Shown piece by piece: positions 54,601-63,185 of a stretch of 64,000 nt of DNA (position 1 is the first letter of the stretch; the number at the start of each line of letters is the position of its first letter). The notes below the pieces were generated by a model. That model had not been told where the DNA came from. It did not search any database and was given only the letters and a program-made list of their open reading frames with translations. The stretch is taken from contig CM067311.1 in NCBI GenBank assembly GCA_034231615.1, positions 18,307,173 through 18,371,172 on the forward strand, given 5' to 3'. The position numbers and the translations under genes are program-made. This DNA is from Meghimatium bilineatum (Eukaryota; Mollusca; Gastropoda; Stylommatophora; Philomycidae).

Positions 54601-57600
54601 ACCTGGAAATGAAAAAAACTGATCTCCTGGCACGGAAAGGGGATAACTAGTACAAATAGAAAGTGATAATACGTGCTATGAATGTAAGACTATATTAAAA
54701 GCAGAATACAAGAAAAAGTGGAAGCAGATGCACCCAACCACATTACCAAATGACCCCCTACCATCAAATGTCACACAAGGAACAAACCATCACCTTCAGA
54801 TTACAAGCTGGCCACAACAGACCAAGAAGTCACATGTTCTGAAAGCTGAAGATTGGTGAGGCAGACCTGTGGACAGAGCCCAGAGACTGAAGAACACATT
54901 CTTCACGCCTGTCAACTCTACCAAGAAGAGGGAGAAAATATGACCTACTGAGACGGCACTACTTCCAGACTTGAGGGGTTACATGGATGACCTGAAGCGA
55001 ATCACACAATTCATTGAAGCTATTGGCGCTGTAACCTGATATCTGACTGAAGTAGTTCAACAAAACTAAAGATAAACATTTCTAACCATTTTGATTAGTT
55101 ATCATTTGCTTTTCAGATTTTTGAGTATTTGAAAACAAAAAATGACTTTGTGGGACACCTCTTGTATCATATTGGGACATCAGCAGTGATGGATTTATTG
55201 CTACGATTAATCACCTGTATAGAGTCTCCAGAAACTCGTAGAGCTGTTATTGAGGTATGGTATACGCTATGTGGATAATTATAACATGTCTAGTTCTTTG
55301 TCCATCATTCTTTTCCATCTATATTGCTGCATGTGGAAGTTTTGAAGATCTCACCAGTGGCTTGCGAGACCTTTCCATCATGCAACAGTAAACATTAGAT
55401 GGCATGCCAATATAGTGAGGCTCTTATGTGGAAGCTTCACAATGTCATTGGTACATTAACCTTTAGCACGCTGTGTTTACAATTACATAATTTCTCTCCT
55501 GCCGCGGAATTAGTTTTTGAAAATGTTACGCAATCGCTTTTGGCTGTTTTGAAATCGCGATAACTTATTCGGTGTTACAGATATTTAAATAATATTTGCA
55601 CATATAAATAGATAATTAAATTCTGCATATAGGTGTGTGTGTGTGTGTGACACAAGATGTGTGAGAAAGTGATAAAGACAGATCTAGAGCTAGGCCTATT
55701 GTATTTTTGATCGATCGAAAGCTGTTGAATATTATATATCTTACATAGTGAAAACCTTGTGGAACCTATTTTAATTAAACCTATTTTAATTAAACTATTT
55801 GAAGTACTCCTCACCTCTCAGTGATTTCACTGAATGTATGATGAACTAAAAGTATATAAATCCCGATTCAATGTCATGTCGCTTCGTCTCTATGCGGATG
55901 GCTAGAGATCGTGAGGATTTCAAAATAATAATCACACGACATCTCCTGTCGCCATTATAATACCAGAAACATGAAGTTAATTGATATAGCTTAGTGCCAG
56001 TTGCCATAACATTTTCTAAAAAAAATAAAAAATCTGGAGTTTTTTTGTTTTGGGAATCACGTCCCACGCTCTGGGCGGCGGATTTCGCAGTCGAAAATCA
56101 AGAAATGACACAATTTCAGCTAAATGTGTCGCTCGAATTGTAAACACGGCATGCTAAAGGTTAATGTTTTTCTGTGTAGTTTATTCTGGCTCTGTGGCGG
56201 CAAAGTAAAGAGTGGGCATGTGACAGCTAAAATATCCTGCTCAAATTCCGCTGCAGGCAATTGTGTATCTGGACTGTTTAGAAAATTAACTACAGCTAAA
56301 AATGCTATTGTGATGGCTACATCCTTAATAAGAAAAGCAATGTTTCTTAGGGGACGTGCAACATTTTTAGAACCCAGTACTACACATCATGCTGGTGGGA
56401 GATGAGTTTTAGTCCTGACCATATTCATAGCTGCCATTATGGTGCTCCGGCTATGACCAGGCTGCACATGAAGTGTGCTGAAAAACAACTCTACAGAATA
56501 TGATAATTCTCTTGGAGAACCAATAATTTGGTTAACTTGTTAGCTCTGCATAACTGGCAGACCTCACTAATCCCGGTGAACATGACACAGAGTTGAGGTG
56601 CTATGTTTCCTCTGACAGAAAAGGATGCGTTGCAGGAGAGCTAATGTTCATGCATGATTCCAACTTGACATGTTGCGATAAGTTAGAAAAGCCACAAAAC
56701 CCCTATAGTTTACCTCATAGGAAGATGATTAAAAACAATTGTAATAATCAAATGAATAACTGATTTCATCCTTATTCATTTATTATAATTGTTTTTAATC
56801 ATCTTTTTATTTGTAGCAGTAGATACTTGTAACAAATATATTTTTATTTATTCACTATAACTACTTTAGTATTTAGCCTGTAGCTAGCTACACAGACAAA
56901 AATTATGCAACTTCCTCTAGAACCCGGTCATTTTTATGACTTGTAGTTTTTCTGCACGTTTGCTTTTTTGGCATAACTTTTTTATTTATTGAAATATTGA
57001 TTTCAAATTCATGGGACAATAGAGATAAATGGAAGCTGGATATGGTTCGGAGGTTTTCTTTGCTTGTGTATGTCAGTGTTATATTGTGTACAACAGAAAT
57101 TGAGAATGTGGACAAACGCACACAAAGAACTTGCCGCGTCAATGTCCTGCATAGGCCTTACTGTAGAAAACACGGCTCCTCATATTTCTCGCTGTAAATG
57201 AAATTATTTATATCAATATTTAATATCAATATTCCCCTCGCACGTTTATCTACAGTGCCAGCAACACTAAAGCTTGAAAAATTGTCTTGGTCTAAATCAT
57301 AATCCCTGAAGAATTAGTGAAAAATGGCAAGATACCATCACCAAAAAAGTGAAAAGATACCACAAAGCTTATATGTATATAAAAGAAGGAAAACCAAGGG
57401 GAATTACTCATCATCAGGTGCCATGACGGTTGGTGTAGGCGATCATGGCTCTCCACAGCTCTTTATCTCCAACATTAATTAAGATCATTGTTGTTTCCCT
57501 ACCATGTCAAATTGTCTAATATTTTCTCATGTTGTCGCCCTCTGTCTCTGTTGTCTTCAGTCTTGCTGTTGTGACTATGCTCTCCAAATCTCCCTGTCTC

Positions 57601-60600
57601 ATGAAGTGGCCAAAAAATGAAGATTGTCATTTCATTATATTATTGATTAAGGTCTGTTTCACATTTGACTCTTTCAACACCTCCACATTAGTTTTTCTGG
57701 CAGTCTATGGTATTCTCAGCATTTTCCCGTAGAACCACATCTCTATTGCCTCTAATTTCACACTCTCTTGTTCGTTTATTGTCCAAGACTCTCACCCATA
57801 TGTTAGTCTAGGAGTTATATAGCACTGCAGAACCCTTTTATCTCATCTCTAATGACAAGGTCATATTACACAATATATATTCATTTTCTGAATGTTGTCC
57901 TGCCCTATTCTATTTAATATTTATTATAATAGAATGGCACGAAATTAACATGGGAGATTGTTGTCTACGACTACGAATGGCCTTGTCCACTTTGACATAT
58001 TTCGACATCGGGCACCTATGGAAAGAATACACTCGTTGAAAAATGTCAACATGGGGATTCTACAGGTTAGGTTACCTACCACAGCCTATACCTGATCTTT
58101 AGATATTCTCTGATGTTTTGGTAATTAAGTATAATTTAGAGCCCCTCTTGAGTTGAAGGATTATTTTCAAAGCATTGCGCACCACTAAGATTTAGGTACT
58201 CCTGGGTATAAAATAAAGTTTTGAAGGAACTTCTTCATTCCATACAGGTGTACAAGAGCTATATTGCTCATAATTCATGGGAATTTAAACATAGAATAGT
58301 CATATTTATAGTTAACAGCTGTTTTATTTATTAAGGAATTTATTTGTGTGGAAATATCTTATTTTGCAGTTTCAATAATAGTTGCGGGTATTTGTTTCAG
58401 TGGCTGAATAAGGAACAAATTGTAGAAAAGCTGGTTGATTCAATTGTGGCTTCAAAAGATGAAGATGTGAGTATTACTATTGTGTTTATGTATGTACTAC
58501 TGCAGAAGTGATTATAAGTCCATACTTTCCCGTTGCCTCTTCTCCCACCCTCAATTGGGAACTTCAGAACAGTTTTGGAAAGGGAATCATGCCTCAACAG
58601 GTGTCCAAGTTTGCAATGTTTCACTAATGCCATGAGATGTTTTTGTTGATCTGCAATAGCATTTTTGTTGTTTCTCACCTGTACCCCGTATATGGACCCT
58701 AAGTAAAACCGTGACAAAGATCAACACCTTTGAGATTAAATGCTACAGAAAGATACATCAATCAATCAAACCCATAACCCTTCAGGGTCGTAGGGGTACC
58801 ACATTGGAAGCTTCAGCATACAGAGTCCTCCAGCGAATTCTATCCTCTGCGATGCGGATGAGTGTGGAAATATCTAGCCCTGTCCATTCCTTGATGTTGT
58901 CTGTCCATGTCTTTATTTGTCCTCCTCTGCTTCTTCCACCCTCGACAGTTCCCTGCAGTATTGTTTTTGACAAGGAATCGTGCCTGCATACATGTCCGAA
59001 CCATGCTAGTTTTAGTCGTTTCACTATTGAAAGCAATGGCTCCTGGACACCTGCACACATCTCTACTTTATTTCTTACGTACACATTGGTCTTATGTTCC
59101 CTATAGGAAATTCGTAGAATTCTTCTGTAGCATTTATACTCGAAAGCCTGTAATCTTCTCTCCATGTCCGCAGTGAGTGTCCAACTCTCACAACCATACA
59201 ACACAACGGAAAGCACCAGCGACCTATACAGTTTGATTTTCACTCCAACACTGATGTTGCTTTTCCAAATCACAGTTAGCCTTGACAAGGACGCTAAAGC
59301 CATCTCCAGCCTTATTTTTAACTTACTTAGAATATCATGGAAGAAAAAAAAAGAGAAAAGCAGATGATTCCTGGGATGTGATGCAACAGCAAATTACACA
59401 GAGTGTTTAATCTGAAAGAGAAATTAAAAGGTATCAAATGTCTGCACAGGAACTGATGGCCATTATTCATGATTGATGTTTGTGGAGACCCATTGTCATA
59501 TTTGGCATGGCTCATGATGATAAGTCTTTATTTGTTGGCATGTTTAGTAGATGCTTCTTCTGCGTTTATTCTCAAGCTCCCACTGTATCTCTTGTAGCAG
59601 GACAATGGTCCTACTATATTTCCAGCAGGATGTAGTCCAGTAAATGGAAATGCATTGTGTCGCTGTTTTATTTGTACCAATGGTCCAATACGCCCATCTT
59701 CGGCAGAGTTTAGTAGATAAAACCACTGCAATTGTATATTTACAGATTCACTGCAATGCAGCACAGTCTCTATGTGATATTGTACGGCTAGGACGAGAGC
59801 AGTTCATTCAGCAGCAAGACACTTCAGACCCAGATCCTCTTCTAGTGACAATGGAACAGTAAGTTTATGTACATTATGTGGATAATTTATTGATTCATTC
59901 CTGATAATGCTTAAAGTTAATGTTGTGTTGAGAATAACACATTTGTAGAATCACTTATGTGAGTTTGCTGATCTTCAGAGGTGTTGGGCAATTGGGTCAA
60001 ATAAATTGGGGACATAACGTATCTCCATTCTCTGGACTACATCTTGCTAGATATTTCGTGGTACTATTGCCCTGATACAAAGGTGATCCAGTGAAAGTTT
60101 AAGAAAGATAGCTAGAACTGTTTTTTCTGATATTAAATAATCATCATCATTAAGTTCTGTCTTCAACATAACTCCATGTCTCTTGCCTTGATGGTGTACT
60201 CTGCTAGGCAATGCTAAATACCCATACATTAATATAGACTAGATGTATTATTTTATAATTCTCATTTTTAGGTTTTTGTAATTTGTCAATATTTTTCTCA
60301 TGTCATTGAAAATACTTTCAGCCATTCCTATTCTCCTTTCAATTCTTTTGTGTGTAACCAGCATCCTCTCATCTCTTCTCTGCTACTTCTAGAGCATCTA
60401 CATTCAAAGCTTCTGCCTCTCAAGAAAGCCAGAATGTTGATTTTACCAAGACAAGTAAGCCAAATCAACACTCAGGAAGGCTGGCTTTTAAATTTCATAT
60501 TAAGAAGGAAGTTTGGTTTTTTTCAGCCATATGATGTGGCATGAGTGGAGCGTTGGATGTGATGATAGAAGGCAGTAGAGGCAAATGTCAATAGAGATGT

Positions 60601-62878
60601 CGCTAGAGGAGGCAGGAGATCTTCTGGGATTTCAAGAGATTTAAGGAAGACTGCATTCTGGAAAGAATATGTCACATGACATACACACCTCTAATATTAA
60701 TTTTTCTAACTTCCCTGGCTGGCATAGTGTTCTAACATTCCATGTGCTTATTATAAGCTTCTTCTTTCTAATCTTCAGATGTTGTTGGTCCGCTGCTTGG
60801 CTTTGGGATGTATGTGGTAAGGCCCCAGACTTTTCCATGGTGGCTAATCAACATTCATTTTGTTCTGAATGTGCCTCTTGTTTACCACTTTGTTATTTCG
60901 CTGTTTGAGCCATTTGGATTTCTCCACAATGTATGCCATCACAAACTTTTTTTGTATAGGGGTGGACTTTCCCTGCTCTCGGACACCGTTTTTATCTGCA
61001 TCAAAAATAGGTAGTTTGCAAGTCTGAAAAAAACTGGAGTGATTTACATTCCTTCTTTGATCAAATAAGAACACAAATCACCAATCCTACAGGATGGAAC
61101 TACATTTAGCATCTCACTATCTCCAGTAATAAGCTAATTACACCACAGAATACACAACTGTAAAACATAGAAACACTTCCATCACGTTGATATCAGAACA
61201 CAAGTTACAATAACAATAGAAGCATATCCTGTTATTTTGTTCAGGAAACTACACAAATACAATAGCTTTTTATTGTGTTACAGTGTGTAAAATCGATGTT
61301 TTCAGGGTTGCCATGTCGGAAAATAAATAAAGTACACAATTTTCAGATTTTTTTTCCAATTTGATTTTGATGTTTTTTCAGTTTTACAACCTTCTAATGT
61401 ATTATATGTACACATACAAAACTTAGACCAATTTATGCAGTATTCAATTTAGATGTGCAAAAATCATTTAATATCTCTAATAACAAAAAAGTTATGCTTT
61501 CCAAACACCCATGTGTGATTGTTTTTTGTTTGTTTTTGCGAAAAACGTCTTTATCATGCCCTCACACCTCAGGTATGACACACATAGAAAAACAAATTAC
61601 ACACATATTTGCAGTATGCAATTCTTTATTTAAAATTTGAAATATTTTTTTGAAATTTTAAAAACAAAAAAGTTATTGCATTTTCCTCACTCACAAAAAA
61701 AAAAAAACTAAAGTTTTCCCAAAAAAATCTGGTGACAAGATAAGATAGTGTAATTTTAATTTGATTTGCTAAAGGTTAAAGAAGGATTGGCTCAGTATAA
61801 CATCTTTGAACTTGCATATGCATTGATACTACAAGTTCATAGTAGAAAACTTTTAAATATAAGTGTCCAATAATATTCATTTATGTTATATACTCTGTAT
61901 AATATTTATCTTCACTCACAATAAGTTTTGTTTTTGTGACCAGGGAGGAGACAGTGTCACAGTTGTTATCCAACATGTTTGACTCAAACAAGAATGAATC
62001 TGTGCTTGTGAATGGTCTCTGTGTTATCCACACTCTGTTGGAAGTGCGAAGACAAGGGTATGACTTTGTGTATTTGTTTACACGTCTTAACTTAGGTGAT
62101 GATGTCTATCTGATGCCCAGATGAGTGTAAGATGGGGAGCAAAAGTACAGAAAATGGTCAGACAATGGGGATAAAAAGTGAACATAGAGAGAGAAGAATA
62201 GTTTAACATCATGGCACTGTGGAGAGTTAGCAACTCAGCTGTTAAACTGTGCTACACTACAGATAGAGAGTCAGCAGCGGAGGTCTTAAACTATGCTACA
62301 CTACAGAATGTTCTGAAATTCAATGATTGTCTATGACAGACAGCACAACACATAGAGATTATTAACCTACTTAACTCTTTCAGGACTTGATTATGTTTAG
62401 GTTTGGACCAAATTAATTTTATACAATTTCCTTATATGTGTTTTTTATTGTATCACTTGACATACTAATATTGATAAATAGTGTATGTGTAATATGTCAT
62501 TGGAAAGGGGAATGGATACAGAATATGAATATATAAGTACATTGATGGTATGTGATTACTTCACAAGGTTAGAGTTAGCCTTGGAAAGTAATAAAATATC
62601 AAATCAAAGCCAGTATACTGGCGATTGGTCCTGTAGACCCATAGTATAAAGCCAGTATACTGGCGATTGGTCTGGAAAGAGTTAAGCTTGTTGGTCACTA
62701 CAAATCTTAATCAACTTAACAACTAACAATAATTAATTTGCTTGCTTTCAGTGCAGAGTTGTCTGACCAGCTTCCAAATGGTGAAACAGACCGTTTCACA
62801 CAGGGTATTAACAATGTCATAGCTGCCATTATTCCTCGACTAAAAGACTTCCATGACCTCTTAGTAAATCCTCCTAAG
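42552..62878 (+). CDS. PPP6R: Serine/threonine-protein phosphatase 6 regulatory subunit (SAPS domain), N-terminal part, 9 exons
   Basis: Join of 42552..42611, 49101..49180, 50889..50975, 53557..53743, 55117..55254, 58401..58466, 59746..59858, 61944..62057 and 62752..62878 gives 972 nt, 324 codons, all in phase with GT/AG borders. The protein starts [20 protein letters not shown], and [70 protein letters not shown] and DPDPLL follow, the hallmark order of SAPS proteins. Such subunits (Sit4-associated in yeast, PPP6R1-3 in vertebrates) bind the PP6 catalytic subunit and direct it in mitosis, DNA repair and signalling. The SAPS region is helical and repeat-like, with no catalytic site. The start is chosen because MFWKF is the family N-terminus. 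A 3' splice site (TTTTCAG, 42541-42546) just before the ATG implies a 5' non-coding exon upstream, not found. The gene runs on past 64000. An invertebrate usually has one such gene, so PPP6R without number is used. Confidence 0.96.
43739..44010 (-). mobile_element. SINE-1, full copy with target-site duplication
   Basis: 272 bp flanked by an exact 11-bp repeat AACCAAGCTCT at 43728-43738 and 44011-44021, which fixes the limits of SINE-1. It has all blocks with few changes, so it is among the youngest copies. Confidence 0.95.
44333..45727. mobile_element. PB element 1 (TTAA-flanked, piggyBac type), carrying a PAL insertion
   Basis: Begins TTAACCTTTAGCGCACGGC at 44333 and ends GTGTGCTAAAGGTTTAA at 45727, inverted ends next to TTAA. 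The right 230 bp (about 45500-45727) is, in reverse, the left part of PB element 2 at 55456-55650, including the (CA)n run and the block AAAGTTATCGCGTTTTCAAA. No transposase is present. A PAL element sits at 44500-44958. Confidence 0.7.
44500..44958. mobile_element. PAL element 2
   Basis: An exact 15-bp target duplication ATTAGATAAATATGG lies at 44485-44499 and 44959-44973. The arms 44500-44640 and 44745-44895 are near-perfect inverted copies (TAAATGCAAATAAAGTAAAT against its complement at the right). The right end TCATCCTCCGATATTTGGGT matches, reversed, the left end of PAL element 1 near 5462-5480, so the two are one family. The centre repeats AACAGTTAAGAACAAAAGAC. Confidence 0.85.
46815..47078 (-). 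mobile_element. SINE-1, diverged copy
   Basis: TTTTCCTCAAACTCCTGC, TTACCAGGATG, TTCAGCATGACACAGC, GGGACAGCCAACTCCACC and CAGGCAAGCACACAAT. Confidence 0.7.
47338..47612 (+). mobile_element. SINE-1 copy
   Basis: TGTGTGTTGCCAAGGTCTGA, GAGGGGAGCACAGAATAG, ATGCTGAAGTTGGATCAG, GGACTACATCCTGCTAATCT and GCAGGAGTTTGATCATTAAT. Confidence 0.82.
48075..48262 (+). mobile_element. LINE-A 3' end
   Basis: Reads [13 protein letters not shown], then [18 protein letters not shown], the C-terminus of LINE-A (compare TTGKIKERRGRG at 14840). Confidence 0.65.
48490..48665 (-). mobile_element. SINE-1 5' half, diverged
   Basis: TTTGACCCGACACAACTGAC, GACAGCCAACTCC and GGCCCTGGTAACACAGAC. Confidence 0.6.
48686..48962 (-). 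mobile_element. SINE-1, full copy
   Basis: All blocks are present with few mutations. The flanking TTTATTTCTT and TTTGTTTCTT may be its target duplication. It ends 138 bp before the second PPP6R coding exon. Confidence 0.92.
49101..49180 (+). CDS. PPP6R: PPP6R exon 2
   Basis: 80 nt: [20 protein letters not shown], then NRKLVD and two bases of a Phe codon. The acceptor is CTTTAAG at 49100 and the donor GTAAGT at 49181. [16 protein letters not shown] is nearly invariant in animal PPP6R proteins. Confidence 0.97.
49765..50300 (+). mobile_element. LINE-E C-terminal fragment
   Basis: Reads in pieces as [24 protein letters not shown] sequence (about 49930-49990), [20 protein letters not shown] and [10 protein letters not shown] near 50170. 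It corresponds to the minus-strand region at 21451-21925. Broken. Confidence 0.78.
50590..50830 (+). mobile_element. LINE-E C-terminal fragment
   Basis: Reads [32 protein letters not shown], then a stop, then TKKILNK, similar to LKWFSHLMKMNPYWPVARAY of the 21.5 kb copy. Confidence 0.75.
50889..50975 (+). CDS. PPP6R: PPP6R exon 3
   Basis: 87 nt: completes Phe, then [28 protein letters not shown] and two bases of Lys. The acceptor is GACACAG at 50888 and the donor GTAAGT at 50976. DFL-QPE-MEE follows the invertebrate form of the family. Confidence 0.96.
51229..52030. repeat. 51-bp minisatellite derived from LINE-B coding sequence, about 15.5 copies
   Basis: The unit has the parts TTTCAACTCCAATGTAATAT, CTGTATTAACATATGGTTTT and CCATACAACCA. 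On the + strand it reads [17 protein letters not shown]. The first twelve residues equal LINE-B at 19128-19163; the last five are the junction. 51 is divisible by 3, so both strands stay open (142 codons on the minus strand at 51223-51651). Copies differ by few bases; two carry CAGCCATTTCTAC. Confidence 0.97.
52080..52339 (-). mobile_element. SINE-1 inserted in LINE-B
   Basis: Target duplication AATTTAATGCATTT at 52066-52079 and AATTTAATTCATTT at 52340-52353 (one mismatch). All SINE-1 blocks are present but aged. Confidence 0.9.
52843..53060 (-). mobile_element. SINE-1, diverged, 5' part missing
   Basis: TTTGCATTCATTCTCAAATT, GGCATGATGTGGTCCAGAG, TTTTGGCCTGGCATAGCC and AACTTCAACATGACTTTC. 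Confidence 0.65.
53375..53450 (-). mobile_element. SINE-1 5' end
   Basis: TTGTGACATACAAGGTAGGC, ACAGTGTTGATATTC and CCCAGAAACACACATTCG. It may be the rest of the copy at 52843, parted by about 320 bp of unassigned sequence. Confidence 0.5.
53557..53743 (+). CDS. PPP6R: PPP6R exon 4
   Basis: 187 nt: completes Lys, then [40 protein letters not shown] and [20 protein letters not shown], ending EM. The acceptor is TTTTACAG at 53556 and the donor GTAAGC at 53744. [12 protein letters not shown] and [10 protein letters not shown] are SAPS signatures. Confidence 0.97.
54225..54365 (+). mobile_element. SINE-1 3' half, diverged
   Basis: TGTGTCTGATGTGTAAGACC, GTAGATATCATATCC and TCTTGCTAACCTGAGGAGTT, ending TTTGAAAACAAATGTACAAG. 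Confidence 0.65.
54475..55075 (+). mobile_element. LINE-D 3' end (ribonuclease H end and C-terminus)
   Basis: Reads [13 protein letters not shown] near 54570 (last ribonuclease H motif), then in other frames a stretch like [24 protein letters not shown] sequence near 54775 and [15 protein letters not shown] near 54880, closing with GCTATTGGCGCTGTAACC. Same 3' end as 35396-35700. Confidence 0.8.
55117..55254 (+). CDS. PPP6R: PPP6R exon 5
   Basis: 46 codons, phase 0: [40 protein letters not shown] and RRAVIE. The acceptor is TTTTCAG at 55116 and the donor GTATGG at 55255. HIGTSA-MDLLLRL is the best-kept block of the family. Confidence 0.97.
55456..56164. mobile_element. PB element 2 (TTAA-flanked, piggyBac type), non-autonomous
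   Basis: TTAA at 55456-55459 and 56161-56164. The inner ends 55460-55484 and 56136-56160 are inverted copies with a few mismatches (CCTTTAGCACGCTGTGTTTA against CCTTTAGCATGCCGTGTTTA in reverse). The TTAA target and CCYTTNG-like ends are the mark of the piggyBac group. It contains a (GT)n run at 55633-55649 and no transposase. Confidence 0.85.
55633..55649. repeat. (GT)n microsatellite inside PB element 2
   Basis: Eight GT units. The matching (CA)n run occurs at the same place in PB element 1 (about 45524-45538). Confidence 0.9.
56180..56400 (+). mobile_element. T-SINE II copy
   Basis: TCTGGCTCTGTGGCGGCAAA, then CTGCTCAAATTCCGCTGCAG (B-box-like), then the body TATCTGGACTGTTTAGAAAA and AACTACAGCTAAAAATGCTA. 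It begins about 16 bp after the TTAA of PB element 2. Confidence 0.65.
56723..56804. repeat. Hairpin-forming inverted repeat, arms 32-36 bp
   Basis: AGATGATTAAAAACAATTGT at 56723 faces its complement ACAATT-like arm ending ATCATCT at 56804, with a 14-base loop. Confidence 0.85.
57408..57905 (-). mobile_element. LINE-A 3' fragment
   Basis: GCGATCATGGCTCTCCACAG, GTTGTCGCCCTCTGTCTCTG, AGTGGCCAAAAAATGAAGAT, then TTTTCTGGCAGTCTATGGTA and CTAATGACAAGGTCATATTA. The reverse of the 1280-1730 segment. Confidence 0.85.
58401..58466 (+). CDS. PPP6R: PPP6R exon 6
   Basis: 22 codons, phase 0: [20 protein letters not shown] then ED. The acceptor is TTTGTTTCAG at 58400 and the donor GTGAGT at 58467. WLN-E-I--LV is conserved. 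Confidence 0.95.
58500..58690 (-). mobile_element. LINE-C C-terminal scrap
   Basis: The minus strand reads [20 protein letters not shown] then [14 protein letters not shown], a diverged copy of [20 protein letters not shown] in the neighbour. Confidence 0.7.
58755..59310 (-). pseudogene. LINE-C reverse-transcriptase C-terminal region
   Basis: 173 codons open on the minus strand (58782-59303): [58 protein letters not shown] and [20 protein letters not shown]. This is the last third of a common animal non-LTR element protein. The catalytic core is absent, and the SINE-2 and exon 7 lie on the other side. Being the least decayed LINE piece here, it is fairly young. Confidence 0.88.
59553..59707 (-). 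mobile_element. SINE-2, full copy beside a splice site
   Basis: 155 bp with an exact 11-bp target duplication GTTTAGTAGAT at 59542-59552 and 59708-59718. The end of the second duplication copy is only 27 bases from exon 7. Confidence 0.95.
59746..59858 (+). CDS. PPP6R: PPP6R exon 7
   Basis: 113 nt: [37 protein letters not shown] and two bases of Gln. The acceptor is ATTTACAG at 59745 and the donor GTAAGT at 59859. [13 protein letters not shown] and PDPLL are family blocks. Confidence 0.97.
59980..60105 (+). mobile_element. SINE-2, diverged copy
   Basis: CAATTGGGTCAAATAAATTG, ATCTCCATTCTCTGGACTAC, ATCTTGCTAGATATTTCGTG and GTGATCCAGTGAAAGTTT. Confidence 0.75.
60150..60220 (-). mobile_element. 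LINE-F 3' scrap
   Basis: CTCCATGTCTCTTGCCTTG and GTGTACTCTGCTAGGCAATG match 440-470 and 35915-35955. Confidence 0.45.
60540..60690 (+). mobile_element. LINE-H C-terminal scrap
   Basis: Ends in a frame reading [11 protein letters not shown] near 60650-60685, like GRTTFWKEYVNT on the minus strand at 63745-63780. Confidence 0.45.
60695..60850 (-). mobile_element. LINE 5' end: endonuclease start
   Basis: The minus strand reads [20 protein letters not shown], then [26 protein letters not shown]...GKLE is the start of the apurinic-type endonuclease of many animal LINEs. It is the only LINE 5' region in the window. Confidence 0.75.
61380..61779 (-). mobile_element. PB-family end, duplicated inside
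   Basis: Ends TTTGCTAAAGGTTAA at 61779 like PB element 1. AACAAAAAAGTTATGC (61483) and AACAAAAAAGTTATTGC (61660) show an internal duplication of about 175 bp. No clear left end was found. Confidence 0.6.
61944..62057 (+). CDS. PPP6R: PPP6R exon 8
   Basis: 114 nt: completes Gln, then [37 protein letters not shown] and two bases of Gly. The acceptor is GTGACCAG at 61943; the donor GTATGA at 62058 is the one that keeps phase. QLLSNMF and LLE-RR are conserved. Confidence 0.95.
62058..62751 (+). other. PPP6R intron 8
   Basis: 694 bp. Its right half is a TTAA-flanked MITE (62375-62681). Nothing recognised in 62058-62370. Confidence 0.75.
62375..62681. mobile_element. TTAA-flanked MITE, 307 bp
   Basis: TTAA at 62371-62374 and 62682-62685 with inverted ends CTCTTTCAGGAC and GTCTGGAAAGAG (mismatch at one or two places). 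It contains two copies of AAAGCCAGTATACTGGCGAT (about 62606 and 62648) with a perfect 12-bp palindrome CCAGTATACTGG. Most likely a piggyBac-type MITE different from the PB family. Confidence 0.75.
62752..62878 (+). CDS. PPP6R: PPP6R exon 9
   Basis: 127 nt: completes Gly, then [40 protein letters not shown] and PK. The acceptor is TGCTTTCAG at 62751 and the donor GTATGT at 62879. PRLKDFH-LL-NPPK is a family signature. Confidence 0.97.
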
Positions 62879-63185
62879 GTATGTCTGCAGTGATCATTAG
62901 AAATTGGTTGTTGGTTATGAGCTGAAATTGAATTCCGGTATAGGTGTTTAGTCTCCTGCACCAGATGTTGAAGTTTATGCATGCTTATAGTGTTAGATGA
63001 ACGGACATTGTATGCGATTTCTTCACGTTTTATTCATTTTTTCAGTCTTTATTATATTAGTTTGGATATGAAACAACATATATACAACAGGAATAGGTAT
63101 TTAGGAGGTATTTATCAATGTTGTCACACATTGCTCAAGTATAAGGTGCATCAAGAAATTATTTTTTTACATGGAGTTTTGAGAT

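Larger units (their letters stand above)
53744..55116 (+). other. PPP6R intron 4
   Basis: Nothing recognised at 53744-54220. SINE-1 (54225-54365) and LINE-D end (54475-55075) follow, the latter ending about 40 bp before the next exon. Confidence 0.75.
55255..58400 (+). other. PPP6R intron 5
   Basis: Holds PB element 2 (55456-56164), T-SINE II (56180-56400), a hairpin (56723-56804) and a LINE-A 3' end (57408-57905). Nothing else recognised in 56410-57400 or 57906-58400. Confidence 0.75.
58467..59745 (+). other. PPP6R intron 6
   Basis: Filled by two LINE-C fragments (58500-59310) and a SINE-2 next to the 3' splice site (59553-59707). Nothing recognised in 59311-59540. Confidence 0.8.
59859..61943 (+). 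other. PPP6R intron 7
   Basis: Holds SINE-2 (59980), LINE scraps (60150, 60540, 60695) and a PB-family end (61380-61779). Nothing recognised in 60230-60530 and 60851-61379. Confidence 0.75.

Noticed and set aside
58782..59303. 173-codon minus-strand frame as an antisense gene in PPP6R
   Set aside because: It is the C-terminal third of a non-LTR retrotransposon, with broken relatives at 550, 13087, 15765 and 58500.
62051..62062. Alternative donor one base earlier at the end of PPP6R exon 8
   Set aside because: Only the cut after 62057 keeps the frame into exon 9 and gives the conserved continuation.
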